A DNA stretch of 64,000 nucleotides. It comes from Strigops habroptila (Eukaryota; Chordata; Aves; Psittaciformes; Psittacidae). Below are positions 1 to 13,200 of this stretch, in pieces. Under the pieces are notes generated by a model. It did not search any database. It was not told the origin of the DNA and saw nothing but the letters and a program-made list of their open reading frames with translations. Numbering within the stretch: position 1 is the first letter of the stretch; every line of letters begins with the position of its first letter. A program made the position numbers and the translations under genes. The stretch spans positions 65,445,923 through 65,509,922 of the forward strand of contig NC_044278.2 of the NCBI RefSeq assembly GCF_004027225.2, in the 5' to 3' direction.

Positions 1-3000
1 GTCTAGTTCACAAAGCAGGACTAAGCAGGTACCAAACAGTTCATTCTGATGAAAAGCTGACTCCAGTTGCTTTTTATCGAGAGAACAGTCCCTATATATA
101 AGCTAGATGTAATTTCAAGCATGTATTCATTACTTAAAAAAAAAAATAATCAACCCCCCCCAAAAAATCAAACAAACAAACAAAAAAAAAAACCCAAAAC
201 AAAACAAAACCAAACTAACTAACTAACCAACCAACCAACCAACCAAAAACACAGCAATGATGACATTTTTAAAATACACCCAAAGAAGCATACTTCTACC
301 TTAACTTTTATGCTTTTATTACTCAGTGCTACTTTAAAAAATAAAACCAGAAATATCTTCTAGTGGAGTAAAAGATCTTTTCGAAATAAAAAGTTTCACT
401 AGCAGTGACACAGAGAATTCAAGACAGAAGATTTGCCTGATCATTGATCTTCTTTTGAAAATGAAATCATGAGCGCCTCATAAATCACTTCGCTTAATCA
501 TCACAAAGGATTTCATTTTTTTCTGTATTTTTAAACAGGATACTATCTTCAGTTTTATAAAATTAGTTGTTCACTTAAGGTAGCACTCTGGACTAACTTA
601 TGGTGCTTTTTATCTTTTTCAAGAATTAGTCTTCAATGTACAGGAGTGTGATAGCTGGTGTAATTTATACAGCACATTTCTTTCTTTTCCTCCTTCATGT
701 AGATTCAAGTATACTTTCATTGTGCTATCTGCATAGCTGAAGACATACATGTTTACTCAGAAGCTGTAGAACATAATCAGTACTCAATCGTATTCTTTAT
801 GGGCATTCCACAATGTTCTTTTTTCAAAATTAGAACAATCAGACACTTGGAGTCCCATATCTATCTTATAAAAACATTTTGTAATTAAAGTTACAGCATT
901 ATGTTTATTTAGTAGTGGCCAATCCTGAAAAATCCTTCTTAATGTAGACAGTCTTTACTGAAAGTAAGTTTCTCACTAATTTCAAATACATGAAATGGTA
1001 AAGTGTATCAGAGAGGATAGTATGGATATATGTCTATCACGATATATTTCTGACCTTGTCTTTAATATTTACCCTAAGCTTTGTGGTGTGTGATTTCTTC
1101 TCCCGGCAATTTTAAGAGCTGTAAGGGTTAACAGTCTAAAAATTTGCTGCTCTGAGCTGGTCTTCTATGGTACTCAACAGAGAAGGAGACAACAGGCCCC
1201 TACACAGGTTCCTTCAGAGAATGTCATCTTTGCTTCTTCTAATGGACTCCTCATAACAATATGAGGAGCAACCACAAGTTGCTTTCTCATTCTTCATTAG
1301 CACATAATACAGGATAATGAATGACAATTTTGATTATGTTTTCTCTTATTTCTAGTGTGGCAAGTAATCAAATGATAAAGCATAAACCTTTTTTGGTTTT
1401 GTTTTGAAAATGAATGTAACACCTTACCTGGTGCAATTCTTTGGTAAATATTTTTAGAAGGTTATAGCTACAGCTACATTTTGGAATTGCCCAGAGGCAA
1501 TGCATCAAATCTGCATTCTTCTCTGAGGCTATCTACCATTTTGTTGTAGGCAATCAAAGATCTTAACTAAGGAGACTCCAATACTCTTGGTATCAGCAAA
1601 TTATTTTCTAAGAGGAAAAATGTCTTTAATTTAGCACACTATGCTGTAAAAGCGTAACATACTTTAATGTTTCCGCCTCCTAGTACATACCAGATTCTGC
1701 TCCTTAATAAGTATGTACAAAATAGTCCTTCTAGTGTAGCAGTTGCTGTTAAGAAAGGGTAGAATTCTTCGCTGAGAGGTGAAGTGTGAATATTCTCTAA
1801 GGTGTTCAGTAGTTTGCACAGCTTCTTAATTAGAGAATGCCTTAGGAGCTCCCAACGCATTCACCTTTGGGACATAATTAACAGGAAGCTTACCAGGGGT
1901 TTTTATAAGCTGATACAATACCATCAAAGACACTTTTCTTGTTCAATTGATTGAAGATAAAGAAAAGACTCTTTGGTTTGTCTTCTGAATTTCTTCAGTA
2001 TGAAGGTTTTGGTTATGTTTTCAAGACCCACGTAAATCAGTTTTCTGCAAGTAGTTACCTTAATTTACACCAACTGAAAATTTGGTTTACTATTTTCCTT
2101 AAATAATGGACCATAAATATTTTGGTTTACTTTAAGGTTTTGGTTTACCTAAGGCTTATCTTAAATAATTTACATTGCATTAATAAATATTTATATTAAA
2201 AATTACTTTGAATGTTTTGAGTCATCTTTTCTTCTGTGCTGTGAGCACATTTGTTTGTGTTTGCTTTTCCTTTCTAGTTTGGTATCAGTGTTTATTTTTG
2301 TATCCTCTCTTCCTTTCCACCTACCCTATCAATGCCCTATCAAGCATCACCTACTGTCGGCTTGAAAGTAAATGTCATGGTATTGTTCAAAGGGTGGGCT
2401 CAAACCAAAACAGAGGATTGGAGAGCTTCCTCCCTGTCCTGCTAACATTTTTTACTCTAAACATGCACTTTGCAATGTACATTTATTTTAATGATAAGTT
2501 TAAACACTAAATTCAAACGTTCTGCACTTTAGAGATTTTCTTATAAAATCAGATCTGATTCTAGACACAAACATTGTTATGCTAGCATTGTTTGAAGTTA
2601 GTATTAGTGTTTCTCATGGGTTGACTTCTTGACAGATTTTTTTCTTTTTCCTTATAAACAATGTTATTTTGTTTCAAGCTGGAATTTCATTTACACTACT
2701 TAGAATTTTCTCAGTATATTATAGCAAAGTGTTCATTAAAAAGTACACTTTCCAGAACTGTTAATTAAAAAGGCATGCTGGGATAAATAAACACATATGC
2801 TGTTGATTAACCACCTTTTAAGGGTCAACAGTTGGGATCTCCTGCTGTGCTTATGTTAATTGTTGTCCAGAATTTTACCAGGAACTGTTCTGTCCATATG
2901 GCACTTGCTGAACATGTAAGGTCTACAGAGAGAATGAACAAAACCCAAAGAAAAAAGGTATCCATCTCGGACTGTGCTGTATGCATGACAGCTTCATGGT

Positions 3001-3679
3001 GGTACTTAACCTGCTCCATTATATGAGATATGGAAAATTTTAAAAAGCAATTGAGAATTCATGTGGGTGTATGTGTGTATGCATCGTTATCATGTCTATG
3101 AATACCTATCACTATTTATAGAGAGAATAGCCACCTGTTTGTAAGGAAATATACATGTTGATCTATAAGACATAAGTCTCCTGAATAATGAAAAATAAAA
3201 AGGGATGCCAATATATTTTAAAGCCCAAAGCTACACAGCAAAGAAGTGTTACTTTTGATTCTGGACATGTTTTTCAGCTGAGCAGAAACCACTTTTCCTT
3301 GTAAAACCCAATATATACTGGCATTTCTTTTTGTTAGTTAATTATCCCCTGAAGATGTCTGTCTTCATGAAAGGTGAATTACAGAATTGTCTATAAGAGT
3401 GGAAGATTTGCCCTTTGATTCTCCTTTTTGAAGTCTAAAAACACACTCACCTTTACTGAAAACTCTCTATTTGTTTGGATTCTATTTAAGTTTTAGGCAT
3501 ACAAATTTTTCACTTCTATCTTTCACGATGTAAAGGACTTCTGAAATACTTTGCAGATGAGTTAAAAAAAACCCAAAACAACCCCTCAACCATAATATTT
3601 TATGCAAGAGATTTAAATCAGACTAAAAGTTTGCCCAAGACTGTTAAGATTCCATATCTCTTTCACCATACTTCTGCTG
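1..3679. other. AT-rich intergenic DNA, no gene recognised
   Basis: The stretch is AT-rich and ORFs are short (at most about 100 codons), with no recognisable domains. It contains an A/C-rich simple repeat near the left edge and three copies of a TTTGGTTTAC-like word at about 2080-2150. I recognise no RNA gene or conserved protein. It lies far upstream of the NALF1 promoter and reads as ordinary intergenic DNA. Confidence 0.6.
134..250. repeat. A/C-rich simple repeat (CAAA/AACC/AACT units)
   Basis: Poly-A is followed by runs of AAAC, AACT and AACC tetranucleotides (for example AACCAACCAACC). This is a compound microsatellite with no coding content. Confidence 0.85.
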
Positions 3680-4252
3680 TGTCCTGGGTTCAGCTATAGC
3701 AGTCATTTTTCTCCTTCTTAGTAGCTGGTGCAGTGCTGTGTTTTTGACTTTCAGCCTGGGAATAACGCTGATAACACCAATGGTTTTAGTTCTTGCTAAG
3801 TAATGTTTACTTCGATCAAGGACTTTCTCAGTCTCATGCTCTGCCAGGGAGGAGGGGCACAGAAAGCCGGGAGGAAGCAGAGACAGGACACCCGACCCAA
3901 ACTGGCCAAAGGAATATTCCATCCCACAGCATGTCATGCCCAGTATATAAACTGAGGAGAGTTATCTGGAAGGCCCAGATCGCTTCTTGGGTCTGGCTGG
4001 GTATCAGTCGGTGGGTGGTGAGCAGTTGTATTCTCTCCCCTTGTTATTTCTCTTATCATTATTATTATTGGTGGTAGCAACAGTGGTTTTGTATTATACC
4101 TTAGTTATTGGACTGTTCTTATCTCAACCTGTGGGAGTTACATTCTTTTGATTCTCTTCCCCATCCCTCCAGGAGCAGGGAGGGGAAGAAGCAGGGGGAA
4201 TGAGTGAGTGGCTGTGTGGTTCTGAGTTACCGGCTGGGCTTAAACCACGACA
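3680..4252 (+). mobile_element. Solo LTR of an avian ERVL-like endogenous retrovirus
   Basis: The element begins TGTCCTGGGTTCAGC and ends AAACCACGACA, giving TG...CA termini. It is flanked on both sides by the 5-bp direct repeat TGCTG (3675-3679 and 4253-4257). A TATATAA box lies at 3944-3950 in the expected position before the R region, and the U5-like 3' part (CTCAACC, then GAGTGAGTGGC and GGCTGGGCTTAAACCACGACA) resembles the common bird ERVL-type LTR. A 5-bp duplication is typical of ERVL. No internal gag, pol or env follows, so recombination between two LTRs has left a solo copy. The usual poly(A) signal before CTCAACC appears degraded. Subfamily assignment is from memory of the family and was not searched. 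Confidence 0.85.
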
Positions 4253-6039
4253 TGCTGAAATTATGAAAAACTGCTGTACAGGTTTGAGCTTCAAACAGTG
4301 AGATCATCAGCTGGGTCCGATTTTAGAGAAAAACAATTACAAAAATTACAAATTTAATTACAAATACAAAAAAATTGTATTGATCATTCTTTTACTTCCT
4401 AGGTCTTCCTTCTCCTTTTTAAGAGGGAAAATCACTCACTATTAAGAAAGCCTCAAATTTTCACACACAGTAACTTTAGTTTCACAAAGAAACAGACAAA
4501 AGGAATAATTGAGGTTTGAATTGGTTTAATTTTGTTTGACAGTTCAGAAGGAGATAGTGGGTGACATACCAAAATAACTGGACCACAGTACTTCCAAACA
4601 CGGGTAGGAGACACCACTCTTTTCAATGTGATATTGGCTGCCTGATAGCTACTTAGTGATGAACAGCTGAATGCTAGTTCCTATTGACGATCTGGGTCTG
4701 CATACGGTTCTGTCCATCAAAGAATGAGAAAATCCTGCAACAAATCTCCTTTATTCAAGCAGAACAAATTAGCAATCCTTGTGTTTCACAGACAACCAAA
4801 ATGATGCTAACCATACGGCTGCCTCCACACACACTGAAATGACTGTGACTTCAGCTCAAGAAAAGCTGGAAAAGATGATGGGCTGGATGATGACAACATG
4901 AAGTGCTTGACTGGGCTGAATGTTCTGTGATACCACAATCTCACAGAAGAAAAACAACTGCTCCTGGTCCAGGCCATGTTCATATTTCATTGACAAGCAG
5001 CTTTGACTAAGGAGAAAAAGTAATGTTTGTTTTTTTGGTTTTTTTTTGCTTAAAAAAATTTTTTTTAAATAAAATATTGCATCAATGCAGCTTTGCTATG
5101 CACAGAGGCAAAGTTATGTCTCATTCTCCTTAGCCTTTTCAATTTTGCCGTGCTTTGAAATAATGTACACATGTTGTTCGGCATGTCTGTTCACAACATC
5201 CTTTGGTTCTTTATTGGTCAGAGAAACTAGTCCAGAAACCCAAAATCTCAGTCTGCTTCCTCAGACTTCTCTCTCTTCCCAATCTTTTATATCTTACTTA
5301 AGAAGTATTTTTAGCTTGCAAAATAGTTATTTGATTTAACTCTCCTCTATGAAGAACAATTACAAACCACAGACAAGTCATTGTGGATGAAATGCCTCTG
5401 AAGCCATTCAACTTTGAACCAGTATCAGCAACGGTACAGTAAAACTATGAAAATATAGATGTAAATGTACCTCTTGCTTGCTTGCTTCCTTTCTCTCTCT
5501 TTTCACACTTGTCTTTTGCCTAGCTCCCAGTTCCCTGGCTGTATAGCCAGTTTCTTACTCTTCCGTGGTGTCCCTCCTCATACTTTTCCTGGTTATTATC
5601 AGGGAGGAACCAGCATGGGAATTGTCCTGCTACCCCGCATAGGGCCAGGTTGCGGTAATAAGAGGTTTGTTGGACAGAGAAGGTGAAATGATGAGTCAAG
5701 TCCAAGGTCAACCTGGGAAGTCCAGTGAACAAGTCAGGATTGGCAGGGACAGAGCTGGAGAACAGCACTCCTACTGCATCGCTGGGGCAGGGACTGACGG
5801 CCTGGGAATGGGCTGAAATGGAGTCCTGGGACATTGTCAGAGTGGAGGGAGGCACAGGGGGAGGCTGAGCAGGGACAGGTAGGCAGCTGGGTGCTCTCAG
5901 GGCCATGACAGGTTATAACCATACCTTGTGAGTTTCCTCTTTTGCTAGGTATCATTCTAATTATCTCCAATTTCATGTTTCACTCAGCATAAATAACTAT
6001 GCAGGGCTCCCCCCACCCCCAGATTCTTCTCAAATATTT
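4253..6039. other. Unique noncoding DNA between LTR and CR1
   Basis: No gene was recognised. The part at 5640-5910 is noticeably richer in G and C than its surroundings and carries overlapping spurious ORFs on the minus strand, but it has no domain I know and no repeat family I can name. Confidence 0.45.
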
Positions 6040-7212
6040 CATAGAATCATAGAATCAACCAGGTTGGAAAAGACCTTAAGGTCATCAAGTCCAACCATTA
6101 CCCCAGGACTGCCAAGACCACCACTAAACCATGTCACTGACTACCTCATCTACATGGTTTTTGAACACTTTCAGGGATGGTGATTCCATCACTTCCCTAT
6201 GCAGCCTGTTCCAATGCCTGATCAACCTCTCGGTAAAGAAATTGTTTCTAATATCCAGTCTAAACCTCACCTGGCACAGCTTAAGGCTGTTACCTCTTGT
6301 CCTATCACTTGTTACTTGGGAGAAGAGAGCAACTCCCACCTCACTACAACCTCCTTTCAGGTAGTTGTAGAGAGTGATAAGGTCCCCCCTGAGCCTTCTC
6401 TTCTCCAGACTAAACACCACCAGTTCCCTCAGCCACTCCTCATAAGACTTGTGCTCCAGACCCTTCACCAGCTTTGTTGCCCTTTTCTGGACCTGCTCCA
6501 GCACTTCAATATCTCTCTTGTAGTGAGGGGCTGAGAACTGAACACAGTATTGGAGGTGTGGCCTAACCAGTGCCGAGTACAGGGGGATGATCACTTCCCT
6601 GGCCCTGCTGGCTACGTTATTTCTGATACAGGCCAGGATGCTGTTGGCCTTCTTGGCTGCCTGGGCATAAGCTGGCTCATTTTCAGGGGCCGCCAGTCAG
6701 CACTCCTGGCTCCTTTTCCATCAAACAGCTTTCCAGCCACTATTCCCCAAGCCTGGAGCATTGCATGGGGTTGTTGTGCCCCAAATGCAGGACCTGGCAG
6801 TTTGCCTTGTTGAACCTCACACCATTGGCCACAGCCCATTGATCCAGCCTGTCCAGATCCCTCTGTAGAGACTTCCTATCCTTCAGAAGATCAACACTCC
6901 CAGCCAACTTGGTGTCATCTTCAAATTTATTGAGGGTGCACTCAATGCCCTCATCCAGATCATCAGTGAAGATATTAAACAATACTGGCCCTAACACCCA
7001 GCCCTGAGGGGCACCACTGGTGACCAGTCGCCAACTAGATGCAATACCATTTACCACCACTCTTTGAGCTCAGCCACCCAAGCCAGTTTCCAACCCAGCG
7101 AAGAATACACCTATCCAGGCCATGAGCACCCAATTTCTCCAGGAGGACGCTGTGGGAGGCAGCGTCAAATGCTTTATTTAAGTCCAAATAGACAATGTCC
7201 ACAGCCTCATCA
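6040..7212 (-). mobile_element. CR1 LINE, 5'-truncated, minus strand
   Basis: The left edge (CATAGAATCATAGAATC) is the reverse complement of the CR1 3' terminal repeat, so the element reads leftwards. Translating the minus strand gives reverse-transcriptase fragments: a segment over about 6740-7060 with the conserved SGAPQG block and an FEDD catalytic box (6914-6925; the family norm is FADD), and a C-terminal segment over 6124-6594 with the [13 protein letters not shown] block and [11 protein letters not shown]. Frames are broken between the two, so the copy is dead. It stops within the RT domain near 7212, the usual 5' truncation of CR1. It is more diverged than the copies at 16.9 and 21.5 kb. 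Confidence 0.9.
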
Positions 7213-10200
7213 ATTCATTAGTGTTTTCCCATCAATACAGAGCTCTGCTTCCTCTTTGTCTATTGTAACTAATGGGAGGATAAGTAAGCAAGTCATCCTG
7301 CTAGAACTGCCAGTTTTAGGATGATAAGAAAACAATTTAAGTGAAAGGAAGAGAAAAAAATGTAAATTAGTAATATTCAGAGAGTAATAGAGAAATGGTT
7401 GTTCAATTCATATTTCCACTGAGTCTGTGTTGGTTTTCTGAGAGACGTCTTAGGTATCAAGCATATTTTCTAACAGTACTCCAAAATATCCTTCGGATTT
7501 TCTGAATGCAAACTCATCAGATGCACCTCACATGTCAGTACAACCTCAAGCTTCTTGAAGAGCTCCAGGCCAAACTTTTTACAGGATAGCCACTAAATTT
7601 GTTGAACAATTTCAAAGGTCAGGCAAAATCCTGTTCTCAGCAATGGTTGATAATTGCTGAGGGTACGCTTTTCTGTCATTTCTGGTACACTGTCAGAGAC
7701 CTACTGCATACTATTGCTGGACTTTTCCAGCTAAATTAGGTTTATTATGCCCTTGGCTTCCTGGCAAACAATAGCTTCATGTGGCACAGGACAGATTTGT
7801 AGGAATAAAATTGAAATTGAATATCTTACAGTAGCAATTTCACACTTAAGTGAAACACTTTCTGACAATCTGCCATTGAATGTTAAGTAATTCAAACTGT
7901 AAGAAGAAGTAATAAAAAAAACTTCATGAAAAAGTTGGAACTTTTTTTCATTCATCAATTTATGGGCAGTGGCTATGAATAAGGTATGTACAAAAACTAC
8001 CCCCCAAATCTCAAAAATGTAAAAATAAAACAATCAGCAGCCAAAATTTACCTTCTACTTTCCAAATGTTTAGAACATTCCCTTTAAAATACAGGAATTC
8101 TATATGCAGGTTTTTACCAAACTCTGCTTTTGTTTAGTAAAATATCAGCTTTTTTTGTGCTTTAAAAACTAGAATTGGTGCTCTGCTTTACTTTTCTGTA
8201 AGAAAGGTACTACGCTGAAATAATTTGTCTTAATGAGTGCAATTTCACTATGGCACAAGGAATAGTATTATCAAAGAGTTGAATTTAAGGGGTTTAGGTA
8301 TTGGGGTTGGGATGAAATTTTTGGGATACTACTTTGTTATGAATGAAAACTTTGATGATTTGAGTAGATTCGCAGCTGGTGAGAAGTTACTCCATGCAGT
8401 TACTCTGATTCATGCCACTAAGGATTGACTTGCACTCTTCGTTCATTTGTACTAAAGCTGTCTTCCTCAGTATCATTCATTTAAAATATAATTTAAACAA
8501 AACCTGCAAGAAAAGTGTACCTATAAATATCAAACCTTGCAGATAGCACCTCACTTAACTTAGTAGATGTACACACACACTCACATGCTAAAGCTGTTTA
8601 TGATAATAGATGCACTGTCTAATGCTCAGAAACCTGTTTTCAAATTTCAAAGCAATCTAGCCTTTAGTAAGGTAGTTCTGTAGGAGAGAATATAACCAGC
8701 CAGAGTGACTGTGATGAGTATTCTTTACAGCTTAATACACTGCTGATCACTTATAAATATTTTACCATAATATGCTATTAGATTTTAATTTCTTTATCAC
8801 TTTTTTTTCCTTTGGTTTCTATTAGAAATGCCTGCCTGAGGCATTTGGAGATGTCATTTTGTAAAATGAAAGGGGACTAACATGAATGTAAATTTCCAGC
8901 AAATATTTTTCTTTCTTTTAGAGGCAAATTGTCACAAAAGTTTTGCAAAGAAAACTCAACTCTTTTGGCAGTTTTGCTATGTACTTCTGGAGATATCCTC
9001 TCCGCCCCCCATCTTCAATGGCAAATTCAACTTCTTGATCCAGAGAATTTAGTTTTAATTTAAAAGGGTGAATTAAAATAGTTAGCTGAAGTGGTTTAAA
9101 GTACCTTCAGATGAATGGAAACAAAGAATATAGAACCTTCCCATTTCTCATTACTCATCCTAGAATGCCAAACTGAAGAGTTTACCCAAAATACTTACTG
9201 CTACACTGCTGACAAGGGTCTGGTAGTTAGAAATTGAATTGTTTCTTTTTGCCGTGGTACAAATACGGTACAACTGAATATTAGGAAATGTATTTCTTTG
9301 GTAACTAATAGTGCAAATCAGAAAATACAAGTCCAGTTCTTCCAAGGCAAGTATGCATGCTGCAACCCTTACTGATACCAGCTGATTGTTCAGGAGTACC
9401 TTTGGAAACTGTAGAGAGGCACTTCCATTTAAATGCTTCTTTACTGTTTACAAAACTAATTGGAGAAAATGTCCAGATTAGTCATCCTCCTGTGACTAAC
9501 ATCATTAAAAGAAACTGAAAATATTAAGTAAAAGGAAAAGATGAAGGAAATAAATAGAAAAGATAGGTCAGACATACTTAGGAGTATATAATCCATTTCA
9601 AACCCCTGTTACTTTAGCCAAGAACATTTCTGAACATTTTATGGATTTCAGTATAACTGAATCTGCCTTCACCCCCAAGTCCTACATCCTTGTTTCTTGA
9701 ACACAGATGCAAATGATTACTTTAGTTTTAGTACTATACATTGATTAATGTCAAGAAGATCAAGATAATCACAGGGGGGCACTTACATTTTTTTCTATTT
9801 TTATTTGCATAAATAACATTTATCATTCAAATTTTGGCATGTCTGCCTTTATTCTTACACTTTCCTCGTGAGTCCCTTTTCCAATTCCCCCTCATCTCTC
9901 AGCTAACTTATAATGTCTTTCTTTTCTTTGGGTGATTTTCATGCACGATCTCTGGAGAATTTCTACATTTTTTTCCCATTGCTTGAAATGCAAGCTTTAG
10001 CTAGTTTAATGCATTTAACTTGGTGTTCAAAACTGGTTCTATATCTGAGGGTTAGCAAGTACCTTCTTCCCTCAGGACTTCTAACTACAGCAGAATTTGC
10101 ATGGAGGTATAGCAAACTGTTCTAAAACTGCCTAAAGATTAATTCTTTCGCAGTCATTCCCAAAGTGATTTTAACCTAAATATTCAATTAAAAAAAAAAA

Positions 10201-13200
10201 GTATTTTTTTAACCAATGTTTCATATCAATTTTCAACGCTGCTCAGCATTTTTACTGTTAGCTTTCCTTATCAGTGCATACTTTTTCACTCCTTTATTCT
10301 AGCCATACTCACCTTTGATTGTCTTCAACTCTGGCTCCATTTCTTATAGCACTAGTTCTGCTTTCTGCATTTTGTTGATCCTGCCCTTTATTCTCCTGCA
10401 ACTCACAATCACTGAGAGAGAACAACTCAGAGATTTAGCACATAAATAGCAACAGAGAGCTAATTTATGAAATAAAAATGCAATGAGCTGAATGTTGACA
10501 AAAACCTACAAAAATTCTCCTAGTTGTTTCTGAAAAATGCCCATTACTATTCGGCTTGTCAAACCTGATAACCACCTGTTTCAATTTCTGTGCAGAGAAA
10601 ACCATGACCATCAGGTTTTCGACAATAGCTGTCATCTGCAGCATAGACACAGATATACATTTCAGCTCCTGTGTCCCACCACATTGTCCATCTGTAACTC
10701 TTCTATGCTGGGCTAGAACTGGGCGACCTCTGCTTTCCTTCCACATGTGGGATGTGTGAAGGGTGTGTTTGGAGGGAAACACAGCGTTCCAGTCTGTCTA
10801 CTGGGCACACAAAGAATTCGTGAGCTCTGGCCTCCAGATAGCAGTGTTTATCTATCTTAACAGCTCTCTTTTTGTTATATGGAATAATTCATCTTCAAAA
10901 TGTGGTGGGAAAATATATTGTAGGTAAATTTTTTTGTTTGTTTTTGGTTTTTGGGTGGGTTTTTTTTTTTACTCAATTGCAAGTCATTTGCAACTGATGG
11001 CAAACAAGGAAAGTTATTGTTATTTTATCTGTTGTCCTCTTACGAAGAATAACAGACTGTTTAACTAGTTTTATGGAAGAAGACTTCCAATATGCTTCTC
11101 TGCTGTGATTAGATTAATGCATGTCAGACTATTTTCCTTACTTATATGAATTCAATGGTTTTCCCACAGAAATGAAGAAAACTTTTCATTGCCATTATTT
11201 CACATGCTAGTTTTGATATTGGCTCTGTCCTCTTTAATAAAGTGAGTCAGTAAAGCGGGGTTTTTTTCCTTTCTCCTTCCTAATAAATGTGATTTCCTGC
11301 TTAGAAAAGCAATAACATTATTTAGTATTGTTTTAATTATTACTGCTTTCAAATTTGTGTGGAGATAATGTTTAAAATGTCTTTTTTAGCAATCTGTGTG
11401 GAATTATTCCTGTGAATGCACATTCTTTGTGTTCTAAGTAACTATAGCCAACGAGGCTGATATTCCTTGTGTAACATTTGACTATGCTGTTAGGAAATAC
11501 ATCAGTGCCTGTTTTCATTCCTACAGTGGTTGAAAGACTTTGGTTCATTCTTCCCATATGTTTAGACATGCTGATAAATATTTGTCAACAGTTATATTTA
11601 TTGCACCAACTCAGGAACAGAAGGAAAACTTTTCAAAGAAAATTGCTGTGGCTTCCATCCCGTACATATGAATAGCTTCTCTTCCACAGAAACATTCACT
11701 AACATATCATTGTCAATATCTCGTTCTCCTTCAGCAGTCAAAATATGTTTCGAAAATAAGTGCCGCCTACCCTTAACATACTCCAGTGTAACATGCAAAC
11801 AAACACACTCTTTTCTGTACTCCTCCCAGGCTGGGTGATTCCAACCGAAATATAGGTAGATAGCTCTCTTGCAGTTGCATAGTGTGTTGCTGTGAAAACA
11901 AACCCAATTTTAGTATCAGGGGATATTTTCATGCTTTTTTTTTTCTTATGTTTTTCCTACCCTGAGTCTGCTACTAAATTCTTCAGTTGCCATGGTGAGC
12001 AGGGGTGTAGGCAGTTCTTCCAGTCAGGGAAAAAAAAAATAAAAATCATGAAATGAATGCTAATGTGAGGGGAAACTGGCAATACTCTATTTTATAACCC
12101 TGTCTGGTTCATAAATAAAGTGCTTTTCACCTTAGGCTTTCACGGGGCAACACAGGAAAAGGTCATAAAATTAAACGTCCATCTTGAAGCAAATTATCCT
12201 TTTTTTTTCTTTTTTTTCTTTTTTTTTTTTTTTTTTTGTAATCAAAAAAGACCATGCGGAAGAGAATAGTCCAGTGATTCAAGTAAGACACTAGGAAATT
12301 AATAGTCTTGGATCCTACTCCAGCGCTAGTACTGTCAGTTGTTACTGAATGAGATAGATAGGTGAAAAATAGGCACTGCAATGAGGAGCAATGACCTTTA
12401 GGAGGCCTCTTTAACAATTAAGTGCCTAGTCTCTGGGCTTGCACCAAGCTGAGAAGCTCAGTACACAGTCTTTTTCTTAGGGTAACATTAATTTGATGCA
12501 TCAGTGTGTAACAGAACCTTGTAAATAATGTTAACTAGAAAAGATGCAAAGTTTTGCACATAATTAAAGGTTTTAATTTAAAAAATTTTATCAATCTTCA
12601 AAATATGACAATTTTCCATGAATGACATGATGTTCTCCATCTACATGTAAAATACTGTTCTCTATTCCTTGCTCTTCTTTCCATTCTGCGTTTCTCTCCT
12701 CTGCTTTTTCTTGATTTGTTTCTGTTTTCTTTATTTTTGAAAGAAAGATGTGGAAGGAGAAAACCGTTAAAGAAAAAAACTTATTTCTTTGAAGAAAGTG
12801 TGATTGTGTGAGCTTAAAAACTTTTCATGAAATATCTTTTTTTTTCTGCACTAGAAATCACTTCTCTAGGAATACAGTTTATTAACCTATCCAGTGAAAG
12901 TGGTCAGCACTTCTTTTTATAGATGAGAAAAATATTGGCAAACATTTGCTGTAATTTTATGCTGGTTTGCATCTTCTGTCTTTCATCTTCAAGCTGTCAG
13001 CAGGGTTTCCAACTGCAAGAGGTGGCAGTTGAGCTGGGGGCAGTTGGTGAACCAACTCCTTTGAGCTGCCTATCCTGCCTGGACAGTGGGGCGAGGACCA
13101 ACTCCTTGCTAAATTACTGCATTTTGCAGATGTGTTAAGTTCAGCTGTTCTCCATTTTTGCTTCTCTTAAGATGCTGGGTTGGAGGTCTGATGATTTAGT

